64,000 nt of DNA from Hungatella effluvii (GTDB lineage Bacteria > Bacillota > Clostridia > Lachnospirales > Lachnospiraceae): contig NZ_QJKD01000005.1 in the NCBI RefSeq assembly GCF_003201875.1, forward strand, positions 62,001-126,000, written 5' to 3'. The translations under genes and the position numbers were made by a program. Position 1 is the stretch's first letter. Each line of letters opens with the position of its first letter. The notes below the pieces were generated by a model. The model did no database searches and had not been told where the DNA came from. It was given only the letters and a program-made list of their open reading frames with translations. Shown here piece after piece: positions 1 to 7,895 of this stretch.

Positions 1-1124
1 AGGCTGGAGATGGCGTCCATGATGACGAAATCCTTCAGATACGGCGCCACGGATTCTCTCGCCTGCTTATAGGATAAGAGATGCTGCGGCTCCGGTTCAT
101 CGGAAATGTGAAATCTGGTTATCCCGGCAATGCCTAATTCCCGCAGCTTTTCCGTCAGCCTGGGGAGATAGGCCTCCAGGAATGTGGTGTAGCGTCCGCC
201 CACGGCCGGATCATCCCAGCCGAACAGCTTTATTTCCTTCCCGTTCTCCTCGGCCATGATCTTCGGAGGATGACCGGCTCCCCACTGGGTAAAGAGATGG
301 GACATTTCAAAACAGGTCATGCCGCAGGATAAGCACATGGCAGCCCAGCGCTCCAGCCTGGCAAAATCGAATTCATAGCCGCCCCCTGGAAGCACCTTTA
401 CCCCCACCAGCTGAATCGTGGTCCGCTCTCCGCCGGGCGCCGTGTCGAGTGGCGGGGTGAACTGCGGCGTCAGGATCATATTACAGCCCCTGGCCGCAGC
501 CGCCGATATGAAATTCTCCATGATCCTCCAGTGCTCCTCGGAAAAGACAGGCACCTGGTAATAGTCGGCAAGGCAGTCTCCGTGGAACCATTCCGTGCGC
601 AGGAGTCTCTGGGGACCGAGCACGGTCCGGTACACCTGTATGGAGGTCTCTCTCCTGCACAGCTCCTCACCCTCCGGCGAGGCAAATACCACAGCCACAG
701 GAATTTCCCCGTGCGGTCCGTTCTCCGGAATCTCCACATCAATCCACAGGCTCTTAAACTGGCCCGGTGTGAAGGTAATGCGCCCTCCTGCCGGCTCGGT
801 CAGCAGATCCGGATACATTCCCGGCTGTGTGCGCAGATAATTGCTGTCCGTGCAGCTGTTTACCGGGCGCAAGGATGGAACCGGGATGATCTCCCGGATA
901 CGGCAGTATTCTGCAGCCGGTGATTCCACCCGCACCACCGCATCGAAATTTCCCCGACCGCCATTTCCGCCGCCGCAGGTATACGCGGCCACGAAGCTGA
1001 ACGTCTCCCCGCGGAGCATCGTAAATCCGGTACAGCATGGATCCTCTTCCGGCTCCTGTCCGGGAAATACCTTCGCCAGTGCGCTCATCAGTTTTATCTG
1101 GTATTCTCTGTTATCTTTCATCAT
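1..1124 (-). CDS. DUF4091 / GH123-like glycoside hydrolase family protein (3' part outside window)
   Basis: The reading frame is open from an ATG ATG pair at 1124/1121 to the window edge, so about 374 N-terminal residues are visible and the C-terminus is missing. A beta-rich N-terminal part (about residues 1-175) is followed by a barrel-like part with the stretches LRTEWFHGDCLADYY, FEMSHLFTQWGAGHPPK and RFHISDEPEP. These resemble DUF4091 proteins, which are relatives of GH123 N-acetyl-beta-galactosaminidases; the paired acidic residues of ISDEPE are plausible catalytic residues. No signal peptide is seen, so it is probably cytoplasmic. Its ATG overlaps the TGA of the upstream sulfatase by 4 nt, with GGGGAGG as ribosome site, implying translational coupling. 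Likely role (inference): removing an aminosugar from imported, desulfated glycan fragments. The family call is fairly sure, the substrate is not. Confidence 0.7.
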   Translation of the reverse strand, partial: MMKDNREYQIKLMSALAKVFPGQEPEEDPCCTGFTMLRGETFSFVAAYTCGGGNGGRGNFDAVVRVESPAAEYCRIREIIPVPSLRPVNSCTDSNYLRTQPGMYPDLLTEPAGGRITFTPGQFKSLWIDVEIPENGPHGEIPVAVVFASPEGEELCRRETSIQVYRTVLGPQRLLRTEWFHGDCLADYYQVPVFSEEHWRIMENFISAAAARGCNMILTPQFTPPLDTAPGGERTTIQLVGVKVLPGGGYEFDFARLERWAAMCLSCGMTCFEMSHLFTQWGAGHPPKIMAEENGKEIKLFGWDDPAVGGRYTTFLEAYLPRLTEKLRELGIAGITRFHISDEPEPQHLLSYKQARESVAPYLKDFVIMDAISS

Positions 1125-2533
1125 ACCTCCCCATACGCCTCATTTACTTCCGGGAAACGGGCGCATACCTCCCGCTGCCATCCATGCAGGAGCATCCGGA
1201 GCCGCGCAGCCATCTCAGGCATGTTTTCACAAATATTGTTCGTCTCACTAAAGTCCGCTTTCAGGTCGTAAAGTTCTCCGCGTCCGTCTTCGAAAAACTC
1301 AATATACTTGTAGTCTCCCAGAACAACGGAAGCGGCAGGAGTCCCTCCCTGGTTTCCATAGTGTGGGTAGTGCCAGAAGACAGGCCTTTCCGGCATGTGA
1401 TTACCGGCCAGCAGAGGAACGATGCTTCTTCCGTCGATGGGAATCCCGGCTTTTTGCGGTACACCGGACAATTCCAGGAATGTGGGATAGAAATCCGGGG
1501 TCGTAACAGGCACGTCACACCGGCTCCCCGGAGCCACGTGGCCCGGATACTTAACGATCAGCGGAACCCTGGTTCCGCCCTCATAGACCCAGCCCTTTCC
1601 TTCCGAAGCGGGCAGATTGCAGGTGGGCGATCCTTCGCTTGTGGCGAGTCCGCCGTTATCAGAAGTGAATACCACCACGGTATTCTCCTCTTCTCCGCAC
1701 TCAGAAAGCGCATCCAGCAGCCGTCCGATATTCTGATCCAGATTCCAGATCATTCCCGCGTAGGACGGATCCGACTGAATCACTCTTCTGACCACGCGCC
1801 GTCCCTTCTTATCCTCGGTATGGTGTAATTCTCCTTCCACCAGGGCCGTCTCCTGATCGAGCCCCTGCTCTCTCGCCTTCTTCTCGAAGCGCTCCCGGTC
1901 CTCATCCTTCACCTGTATCGGTGTATGTACCGCGTAATGGCATAAATTCATGTAAAATGGCTTCCTGCTTCCGCCCGCCTTCCGCTCTTTCAGCAGGCGG
2001 ACCGCCTCATCCGTGATCCGGTCTGTCAGATATTCCCCTTCCGGCCCTTCGGGAAGCGTCTCGATCCCATAGGGGCTGAAATATCCTTCGTGGGGATGGC
2101 CCCAGGAACAGCCGCCTATATTGACATCGAATCCGAAATGGTCCGGGTAATATTCTCTTCCTCCCAGATGCCATTTCCCCACATGCCACGTTTCGTATCC
2201 CGCATCCTTTAACGCCTGTGCGATTGTATACACCCCGTCCGGCAGATGCTTGATATACGGAGCATCAATGAGTTTTCCTTTTAAGGGGTGAGAGGTTCCC
2301 TCCATATCGATCCAGTCCGTCACCCCCAGCCTGGCCGGATACTGTCCGGTTAAACAGCTGGCTCTCGATGGAGAGCAGACCGGGCAGGACGCGTAGGAAT
2401 TGGCAAATACCATCCCCTGCCTGCAAAGCCGGTCAATGTTAGGCGTCTCATAAAAGGTACTGCCGGTACAGGCCAGATCCCTCCAGCCCATATCGTCCAT
2501 AAAGATAAATAAGAAATTCGGTTGTACTGCCAT
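1121..2533 (-). CDS. Type I sulfatase (S1 family, Cys-type, cytoplasmic)
   Basis: This 470-residue protein is an alkaline-phosphatase-fold sulfatase that hydrolyses sulfate esters. Metal-binding Asp-Asp is at residues 13-14 (FMDDMGW). The formylglycine site is C53-S-P-S-R, followed by LTGQYPARLG, the standard sulfatase signature. HVGKWHLGG and FTSDNGG supply further active-site Lys, His, Asp and Asn residues. The modified residue is Cys, so activity needs a maturase, in anaerobes usually the radical-SAM anSME; none is encoded in the window. There is no signal peptide, so it acts on imported sulfated sugars. It sits 34 nt after another sulfatase and overlaps the DUF4091 gene by 4 nt. The substrate cannot be read from the sequence; a GalNAc- or GlcNAc-sulfate is plausible from the neighbour. 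Confidence 0.93.
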   Translation of the reverse strand: MAVQPNFLFIFMDDMGWRDLACTGSTFYETPNIDRLCRQGMVFANSYASCPVCSPSRASCLTGQYPARLGVTDWIDMEGTSHPLKGKLIDAPYIKHLPDGVYTIAQALKDAGYETWHVGKWHLGGREYYPDHFGFDVNIGGCSWGHPHEGYFSPYGIETLPEGPEGEYLTDRITDEAVRLLKERKAGGSRKPFYMNLCHYAVHTPIQVKDEDRERFEKKAREQGLDQETALVEGELHHTEDKKGRRVVRRVIQSDPSYAGMIWNLDQNIGRLLDALSECGEEENTVVVFTSDNGGLATSEGSPTCNLPASEGKGWVYEGGTRVPLIVKYPGHVAPGSRCDVPVTTPDFYPTFLELSGVPQKAGIPIDGRSIVPLLAGNHMPERPVFWHYPHYGNQGGTPAASVVLGDYKYIEFFEDGRGELYDLKADFSETNNICENMPEMAARLRMLLHGWQREVCARFPEVNEAYGEV

Positions 2534-2567
2534 GATTTCTCTCCTCCGTTTTCAAACACGCACTACT

Positions 2568-4031
2568 TTACGTCCCCACCGGGCCATATACATCTGTGCG
2601 TACAGCGTAAAGGCCGGGTCTGCAAAGCTGTCCCGATCCTGTCACACCTTCCCTTACCCCGTCGATCGCAGGATCCACATACTTGAGAAACCACGTTTCC
2701 ATCTGCTTCTTCAGCTCCAGAACCTTTGCTTCATACTCCGAAAGCCCGAAGAGGTTTTCTGTCTCTCCCGGGTCGTCGGTCAGGTGATAGAGTTCGTGCG
2801 TTCCATAGGGATATCTGTGGATATACTTCCATTCTCTGTTCCGAATCATCCGCACCGGGCCATATTCGTCAAACACGACGATCTCGCCCGTCCGCTCCTG
2901 TTCCCCGCCGATAAGCAGGCTGGAAAAGCTCTTCCCCGGAAGGCCTTTGGGGAACCGGTCAGACAGGCCGGTCAGTTCCAGCAGTGTGGGGAACAAATCA
3001 TACGCACTCACTATCTCACAGCATACACTTCCCGGAGCGATATGGCAAGGCCAGGATATAAGAAACGGCACTTTGACTGCCGAATCGAACATATTCATAG
3101 GAAAGGTTCCGTTTCCCTTTCCCCAGATTCCGTGCTGCCCCATGCTCATGCCGTTATCCGCGGAGAAAATCACGATGGTATCCTCTGTCAGATGCTTCTC
3201 TTCCAGGGCGTCTAAAAGTCTTCCCACCTGCTCATCCATGGCGCTGACCGCCGCAAAATAGCCCCGCAGATTTTCCTTTCTCTTTTCCGTACCGTAGACC
3301 GGTCCGGTCAGCAAATCGGGATGGTCCGGAATATCCGGAATGGAGGCAAAATCACAGTCCTCATAGAAGTCGATCCATTTGGCCGGATGGTGCTCCTTTC
3401 CCCATGGGGCGTGAGGCGCCGTAAAGTTCACAGCCAAGTAGAACGGTTCCTCCTCCTTTGCCAGTTCCTCTAAATAGTCCAGAGCCTTATCGGCGAAGAG
3501 CTCCGTCACGTATTTGCCGTGCTCCACCGTGATCTCCCCGTGATCCACAATGTCCGGATGGTAATAACAGCAGCCGCCCAGACCGATGGTGTACCATTTC
3601 TCAAATCCATGCTGGGGCGTCACGCTGTCCCCCAGATGCCATTTGCCCGCCAGAGCACAGTGATATCCGTCCTCCGCCAGGATGTCCGTATAGGCGGTCT
3701 GCCCGTCTAAATAAGCGATGGGCTTCCGCTCATTTTTGTAGCCGTCTGCGTAGGGATTCTCTTTTCCCTGGGCGGCAAATTTCTCCGCGTCCACACTTCC
3801 GCTCCGGATCCAGTCCAGGACACCGTGGCCCGACGGAATCTTTCCGGTGAGGAGTGACGCACGGGCCGGCGAGCAGACCGGCGAGGCGCAGAAGAAGTTG
3901 TCGAAGCGCATCCCCGAAGCGGCGATTCTGTCCAGATTCGGGGTATAAAGCTCGGGGGTGCCCGAGCAATGCATTGCCCAGGCCCCCTGATCATCTGTAA
4001 GTATGAAGAGTATATTTGGTTTCTTTCTCAT
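2568..4031 (-). CDS. Type I sulfatase (S1 family, Cys-type), second copy
   Basis: A 487-residue sulfatase that begins MRKKPNILFILTDDQG, with metal-binding Asp-Asp at 13-14 and the formylglycine motif C53-S-P-A-R followed by LLTGKIPSGHG. LAGKWHLGD, TAPHAPWGKEHH and FSADNGMSMGQHG supply the other active-site residues. Sequence outside the motifs differs clearly from the neighbouring sulfatase (for example at the C-terminus), so the pair probably removes sulfate from different positions or sugars rather than being a recent duplication. No signal peptide. The start codon lies 3 nt after the stop of the binding-protein gene, and its ribosome site AGGTGGA lies within that gene's last codons, so translation is probably coupled. 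Maturation needs an anSME encoded elsewhere. Confidence 0.93.
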   Translation of the reverse strand: MRKKPNILFILTDDQGAWAMHCSGTPELYTPNLDRIAASGMRFDNFFCASPVCSPARASLLTGKIPSGHGVLDWIRSGSVDAEKFAAQGKENPYADGYKNERKPIAYLDGQTAYTDILAEDGYHCALAGKWHLGDSVTPQHGFEKWYTIGLGGCCYYHPDIVDHGEITVEHGKYVTELFADKALDYLEELAKEEEPFYLAVNFTAPHAPWGKEHHPAKWIDFYEDCDFASIPDIPDHPDLLTGPVYGTEKRKENLRGYFAAVSAMDEQVGRLLDALEEKHLTEDTIVIFSADNGMSMGQHGIWGKGNGTFPMNMFDSAVKVPFLISWPCHIAPGSVCCEIVSAYDLFPTLLELTGLSDRFPKGLPGKSFSSLLIGGEQERTGEIVVFDEYGPVRMIRNREWKYIHRYPYGTHELYHLTDDPGETENLFGLSEYEAKVLELKKQMETWFLKYVDPAIDGVREGVTGSGQLCRPGLYAVRTDVYGPVGT

Positions 4032-4034
4032 CGA

Positions 4035-5609
4035 TTATTCCACCTGTTTTTCTGACTTGTAGATCTCATTGGCTTCTTTTAAGATCTCATCGCCGCCCTG
4101 GTTTCTCCACTCTTTCCCAAGAGATACCACGCCATCCTCGATGGATATCTTTCCCTGAAGCATATCGGAGAAGTACTGGATAAATACGTCATTCACTGCG
4201 GATCCATTTTCAATTTCCGCCGGAGTCTTCTGTTTGATTAAATTCGGCATCTGGCACTCTGTAGCTACCTTTACGGTATCCAGCGCACGTTCTCTGTTGG
4301 GATCAGATACCGGAATATATCCGCTCTCTAACGGCCAGTAGAAGGAGCCCCAGGCCAGAGCATGGGCCCAGCCGTCCTCTGCAAATGCGTCTTTTGCACG
4401 TTCTTCTTCGTTAAAGGTGATGGTGTCTCCATCTTTTGTATAGTGGATTCCTTCAATACCAAGTCTCAGTAAGTCATTGCCTTCCTTAGAAACCATGAAA
4501 TCGACAAATTCAGCCGCCTTATCCGGGTTCTTGCACGCTGTGGTGATACAGGTCATCATGCCGTTTTTCCCCTGCTTATTCAGTCCGCTTGCGCCGTCCG
4601 GTCCTTCCGGTGGAAGTCCGTAGCTAATGGAAGCGTCCGAAAACAGCTCTCTTACACTGTTTTCATGGCGTGTCACATGGCGGAACAATGGCGCAAGCAT
4701 AGATCCGCATTTACCCTGATAGAATTTTTCTTCTTTTTTCGGATTATCATTCAGCATCAGCTCCGGATCCACCACTTTCATATCCCATAAATCCTTGATA
4801 TAATTCATCGCCGGGATAAAGGATGGATCTTCGAAAAATGGAATGACCTCTCCGCCCGCATTAACAGAGTAGTCGGCATAAGGGAGACCGTAGGCAAAAA
4901 ATACCCAGTCAAACGGCGTGCCTCCCGTTGTGCTGCTTGGTTTCTCCGCGGTATATCCATAAGTATTGGCCTTTCCGTCGCCGTCCGGATCATCGTTTGT
5001 AAATGCAATCAGCGCATTTTTCATATCATCCAGTGTCTTCGGATAAGAGAGCCCCAGCTTATCCAGCCAGTCCTGTCTGAAAACAATCAGGGAATTGGCT
5101 GCACTGTACTGCGTAATAAATGGAAGTCCGTAGTAGTTCCCGTCGATGGCAGACCACTCGTAGTCATCCTCCAGCCATGCTTTTATATTGGGCATCGTGT
5201 CAAAATACTGATTCAGAGGAATTACCATTCCGTCATCAATCCACTGCTTCGTAGCGCTTGTTCCATAAGCTCCCGTCACAACATCCGGGAAATCTCCCGA
5301 AGCCATAGCCACATTAACCTTCTCCGTATTTGCCTCCGGCACAATCTCTACGGTCAGATCGATGCCCAGTTTTTCATTAATGGCTGCCACAATCCGGTCA
5401 TCCGGTTTGATCGCCTTCGCTGCCCCATCGCCTGTTGTCAGCCAGTGAATTGGAACTCTATCCTCTGATTTTGAAGAAGCTGCCTCCTTGCCAGATGCCT
5501 CTTTCGTCTCCGTCTTACCGGCTGTCTTCGCGGTTCCGCCGCCGCAGGCCGTTACAGAGGCTGCCATAACTCCCGCCAGTACCAAACTCATTACCTGTCT
5601 TTTTTTCAT
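4035..5609 (-). CDS. CUT1 ABC transporter extracellular solute-binding lipoprotein (LplA/YtcQ-like)
   Basis: A lipoprotein of 524 residues that captures an oligosaccharide outside the membrane and hands it to the two permeases encoded upstream. The signal peptide begins MKKRQVMSLVLAGVMAA and ends in a lipobox with the lipid-modified Cys before GGG; a Lys/Glu/Ser-rich linker follows. The frame stays open 90 codons further upstream, but that extension overlaps the permease gene and contains no signal peptide, so ATG 5609 with an AGAGAGG ribosome site is chosen. The size and the pairing with LplB/YtcP-type permeases fit the large binding proteins of this transporter subfamily. Ligand inference: a sulfated oligosaccharide, because two sulfatases follow directly. 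Confidence 0.92.
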   Translation of the reverse strand: MKKRQVMSLVLAGVMAASVTACGGGTAKTAGKTETKEASGKEAASSKSEDRVPIHWLTTGDGAAKAIKPDDRIVAAINEKLGIDLTVEIVPEANTEKVNVAMASGDFPDVVTGAYGTSATKQWIDDGMVIPLNQYFDTMPNIKAWLEDDYEWSAIDGNYYGLPFITQYSAANSLIVFRQDWLDKLGLSYPKTLDDMKNALIAFTNDDPDGDGKANTYGYTAEKPSSTTGGTPFDWVFFAYGLPYADYSVNAGGEVIPFFEDPSFIPAMNYIKDLWDMKVVDPELMLNDNPKKEEKFYQGKCGSMLAPLFRHVTRHENSVRELFSDASISYGLPPEGPDGASGLNKQGKNGMMTCITTACKNPDKAAEFVDFMVSKEGNDLLRLGIEGIHYTKDGDTITFNEEERAKDAFAEDGWAHALAWGSFYWPLESGYIPVSDPNRERALDTVKVATECQMPNLIKQKTPAEIENGSAVNDVFIQYFSDMLQGKISIEDGVVSLGKEWRNQGGDEILKEANEIYKSEKQVE

Positions 5610-5677
5610 TACATACCCTCTCTTTCTTTTATATAAATCTGCTGTTTTACCGCATTTCGGGCGTTTCTGGTACACTT

Positions 5678-6577
5678 CTAGCCCTTGACCGCCCCCGCCG
5701 TCATTCCTGTTGTAAAATATTTCTGGAAGAATGGGTAGGCGCACATGATCGGAATAATCGCCATCATAACCGCAGCCATCTTCATCGGCTGTCCCAGCAG
5801 AAACAGGCTCTCGCCTCCGCTGGAATACGCTGCATCGTTCTGAAACAGCATGGAACGCAGGAACAGCTGCAGCGGCCACGCCTGTTTGCTGTTGATATAC
5901 ATGATCGCCGAAAAAAAGTCATTCCAGTGATCCACTGCATAAAAGAGTGTAACGGTCGTCAGAGCCGGTTTGGATATAGGAAGCATGATACGGAACAGGA
6001 CTCCAACTTCCGTACAGCCGTCCAACAGCGCCGCCTCTTCCAGCTCCAGCGGTAAATCCATGAAGAAATTGCGCAAAATAATCAGATTGTAGGTATTGAT
6101 CGCCGACGGAAGGATCATGGACCACAGGGAATTCATTAGATGAAGGTCCTTGACCACGATATAGGTCGGAATAATACCGCCTGAGAACATCATGGTAAAC
6201 ACCGCCAGGAACATGAAGAACCTCTGTCCCTTTAAATCCTTCTTTGACAGCACATAGGCCGCCATCGTCGTGATCGTCATATTGATCAGAGTACCTACAA
6301 TTGTTATGAAGAGGCTGTTGGCGTAGGATGTCCACAGTTCTATATTCTTCACCATGTAGGCGTAGCCGTCAAGTGACCATTCGGAAGGCCACAGATGGAT
6401 ACTGGTTGCAAGATAACTTTTCAGTGAGGAAAATGACACCACCAGACAGTCCCAGAAGGGATAAAAGGTGGTCAGAGCCAGCAGTGTCAGCAGCGTCACG
6501 TTGACTACGTCAAAAACTTTACTACCGGCGGAAACCCTGACATGGCTTCCTTCCTCTTGTTTTTTCAATCTCAGCAT
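5678..6577 (-). CDS. CUT1 ABC transporter permease (YtcP/MalG-like)
   Basis: A 299-residue membrane protein with six predicted helices, one of two permeases forming the sugar channel. The EAALLDGCTEVGVLFRIMLPISKPAL stretch is the EAA loop that contacts the ATPase. It ends with the GMTAGAVKG tail typical of this group. Its ATG shares one base with the TGA of the upstream permease gene (TGATG), so the two are translationally coupled. No ATPase gene is in this operon; a shared MsmK/UgpC-type ATPase elsewhere must power it (inference). Confidence 0.93.
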   Translation of the reverse strand: MLRLKKQEEGSHVRVSAGSKVFDVVNVTLLTLLALTTFYPFWDCLVVSFSSLKSYLATSIHLWPSEWSLDGYAYMVKNIELWTSYANSLFITIVGTLINMTITTMAAYVLSKKDLKGQRFFMFLAVFTMMFSGGIIPTYIVVKDLHLMNSLWSMILPSAINTYNLIILRNFFMDLPLELEEAALLDGCTEVGVLFRIMLPISKPALTTVTLFYAVDHWNDFFSAIMYINSKQAWPLQLFLRSMLFQNDAAYSSGGESLFLLGQPMKMAAVMMAIIPIMCAYPFFQKYFTTGMTAGAVKG

Positions 6578-7524
6578 CAGTAAATTCCCTCCTCTCCCGA
6601 CATTCTTGCAATCTTATTGGCGGCCACTACCAGGCCGAAGTTAATGACGGATTTAAACAGGCCGACCGCCGTGGCCAGTTCGAATTTTCCATCCTGAAGG
6701 CCCATTCGGTATACGTACGTGTCGATAATATCCGCTGTCCCGTAGACGCCCGGATGGTAGAGAACGAAGATCTGCTCGAATCCGGCCTGCATCAGACTAC
6801 CGATACGGGTAATCAGTATTACAATGATGATGGAACGAATACAGGGGACCGTAATATGTACCAGCTTCTGCCACCGGTTGGCGCCATCCACGGTCGCCGC
6901 CTCATAGAGCTGGGTGTCGATGCCTGTGATTGCGGCCAGATAGATGATGGTATTCCAGCCGAAGGTCTTCCAGATCATGGACACTACCATGGTCGGCACG
7001 AAAAACTTTTCATCCGTCAAAAACCCGATCGGCTGAAAACCGAGGCTCTTGATCACTCCGTTGACAATTCCTGAATCCATGGAAAGAATACTCGTCAGGA
7101 TACCGCCAAGAACTACCCATGATATAAAGTTGGGAATGTAAATGGCCGTCTGAATCACTTTCTTCATCCGCAGGTGGCGCAGTTCATTTAACATGAGTGC
7201 GATGATAATCGGAAACGGGAAACCGAATATCAGACGGATCAGGCTGATCCTTATGGTATTCCAGAACACCGAATAAAACTTTTCCATGGAAAACAGCTTT
7301 TGAAATGTCTCAAAGCCGACCCAGGAACTCCTCATAATCCCTTTCATCGGGTTAAAATCCTTAAATGCGATTGTCACCCCATACATTGGTACATAACAAA
7401 AGATGATGTAATAGACGATTGCCGGAACCAGCATCAGATACAGATACTTGTGTTTCCATATATAAGTTCTGATACCGGGTCCATTTCTCACCTTTCTGCT
7501 TTTGCTTACGACTGCTTTCCCCAA
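6577..7524 (-). CDS. CUT1 ABC transporter permease (LplB-like)
   Basis: A 315-residue permease, first gene of the operon. It has the N-terminal helix YLMLVPAIVYYIIFCYVPMYGV characteristic of LplB proteins and the EAA loop EAATVDGANRWQKLVHITVPCI. It forms a heterodimer with the YtcP-like permease encoded next. The gene is transcribed away from the membrane AraC regulator at 7896-10130, across a 371-nt intergenic region carrying a TTGTACT dyad, which suggests regulation by that protein. Confidence 0.93.
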   Translation of the reverse strand: MGKAVVSKSRKVRNGPGIRTYIWKHKYLYLMLVPAIVYYIIFCYVPMYGVTIAFKDFNPMKGIMRSSWVGFETFQKLFSMEKFYSVFWNTIRISLIRLIFGFPFPIIIALMLNELRHLRMKKVIQTAIYIPNFISWVVLGGILTSILSMDSGIVNGVIKSLGFQPIGFLTDEKFFVPTMVVSMIWKTFGWNTIIYLAAITGIDTQLYEAATVDGANRWQKLVHITVPCIRSIIIVILITRIGSLMQAGFEQIFVLYHPGVYGTADIIDTYVYRMGLQDGKFELATAVGLFKSVINFGLVVAANKIARMSGEEGIY

Positions 7525-7618
7525 CCTTCTCCCTCCTCGTTATGAGCATTTAGCGGATATCCTTTGGCCGCTTACGTGATATCTCTTACATATCTCGTGA
7601 CTAAAGCATAGCAAACTA

Positions 7619-7638
7619 TTGTACTAAAATAAGTACAA
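7619..7638. promoter_or_regulatory. Inverted repeat in divergent AraC/transporter intergenic region
   Basis: TTGTACT-N6-AGTACAA is a perfect 7-bp dyad lying about 95 bp upstream of the permease gene start and about 195 bp upstream of the AraC gene's -35 box. It is a candidate operator for the transporter operon. AraC-type sites are more often direct repeats, so the binding protein could be another regulator. The rest of the 7525-7895 gap is AT-rich with no coding signal. Confidence 0.35.
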
Positions 7639-7832
7639 AAAATAATCCTATTTCGTTCATTTTTTCACAAACCGTCATATTTACCTTATTTTCAATGGGA
7701 ATTGCAAAAATTCATCTGCTTTTTAACCAATTTAGTTTGTTTTTTGCTATAGAAATTATACATTATATCCAATTTGTGTTTTGATTTTTACCATTACACG
7801 GAAGCATTTACGCTCATTTCGCACAAATCTTT

Positions 7833-7861
7833 TTGACTATCTGTCCATTTTTTGTTATAAT
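7833..7861 (+). promoter_or_regulatory. Sigma-A promoter of the AraC-family regulator
   Basis: TTGACT at 7833-7838, a 17-bp spacer and TATAAT at 7856-7861 form a near-consensus promoter that starts transcription near 7868, about 28 nt before the chosen TTG start codon. Confidence 0.75.
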
Positions 7862-7895
7862 TGGATACAACTAATCATTGGAAAGGATGGGACCA

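Noticed and set aside
5610..5879. 90-codon N-terminal extension of the first binding protein
   Set aside because: It overlaps the permease gene in another frame, hides the signal peptide, and the internal ATG has a proper lipoprotein signal.
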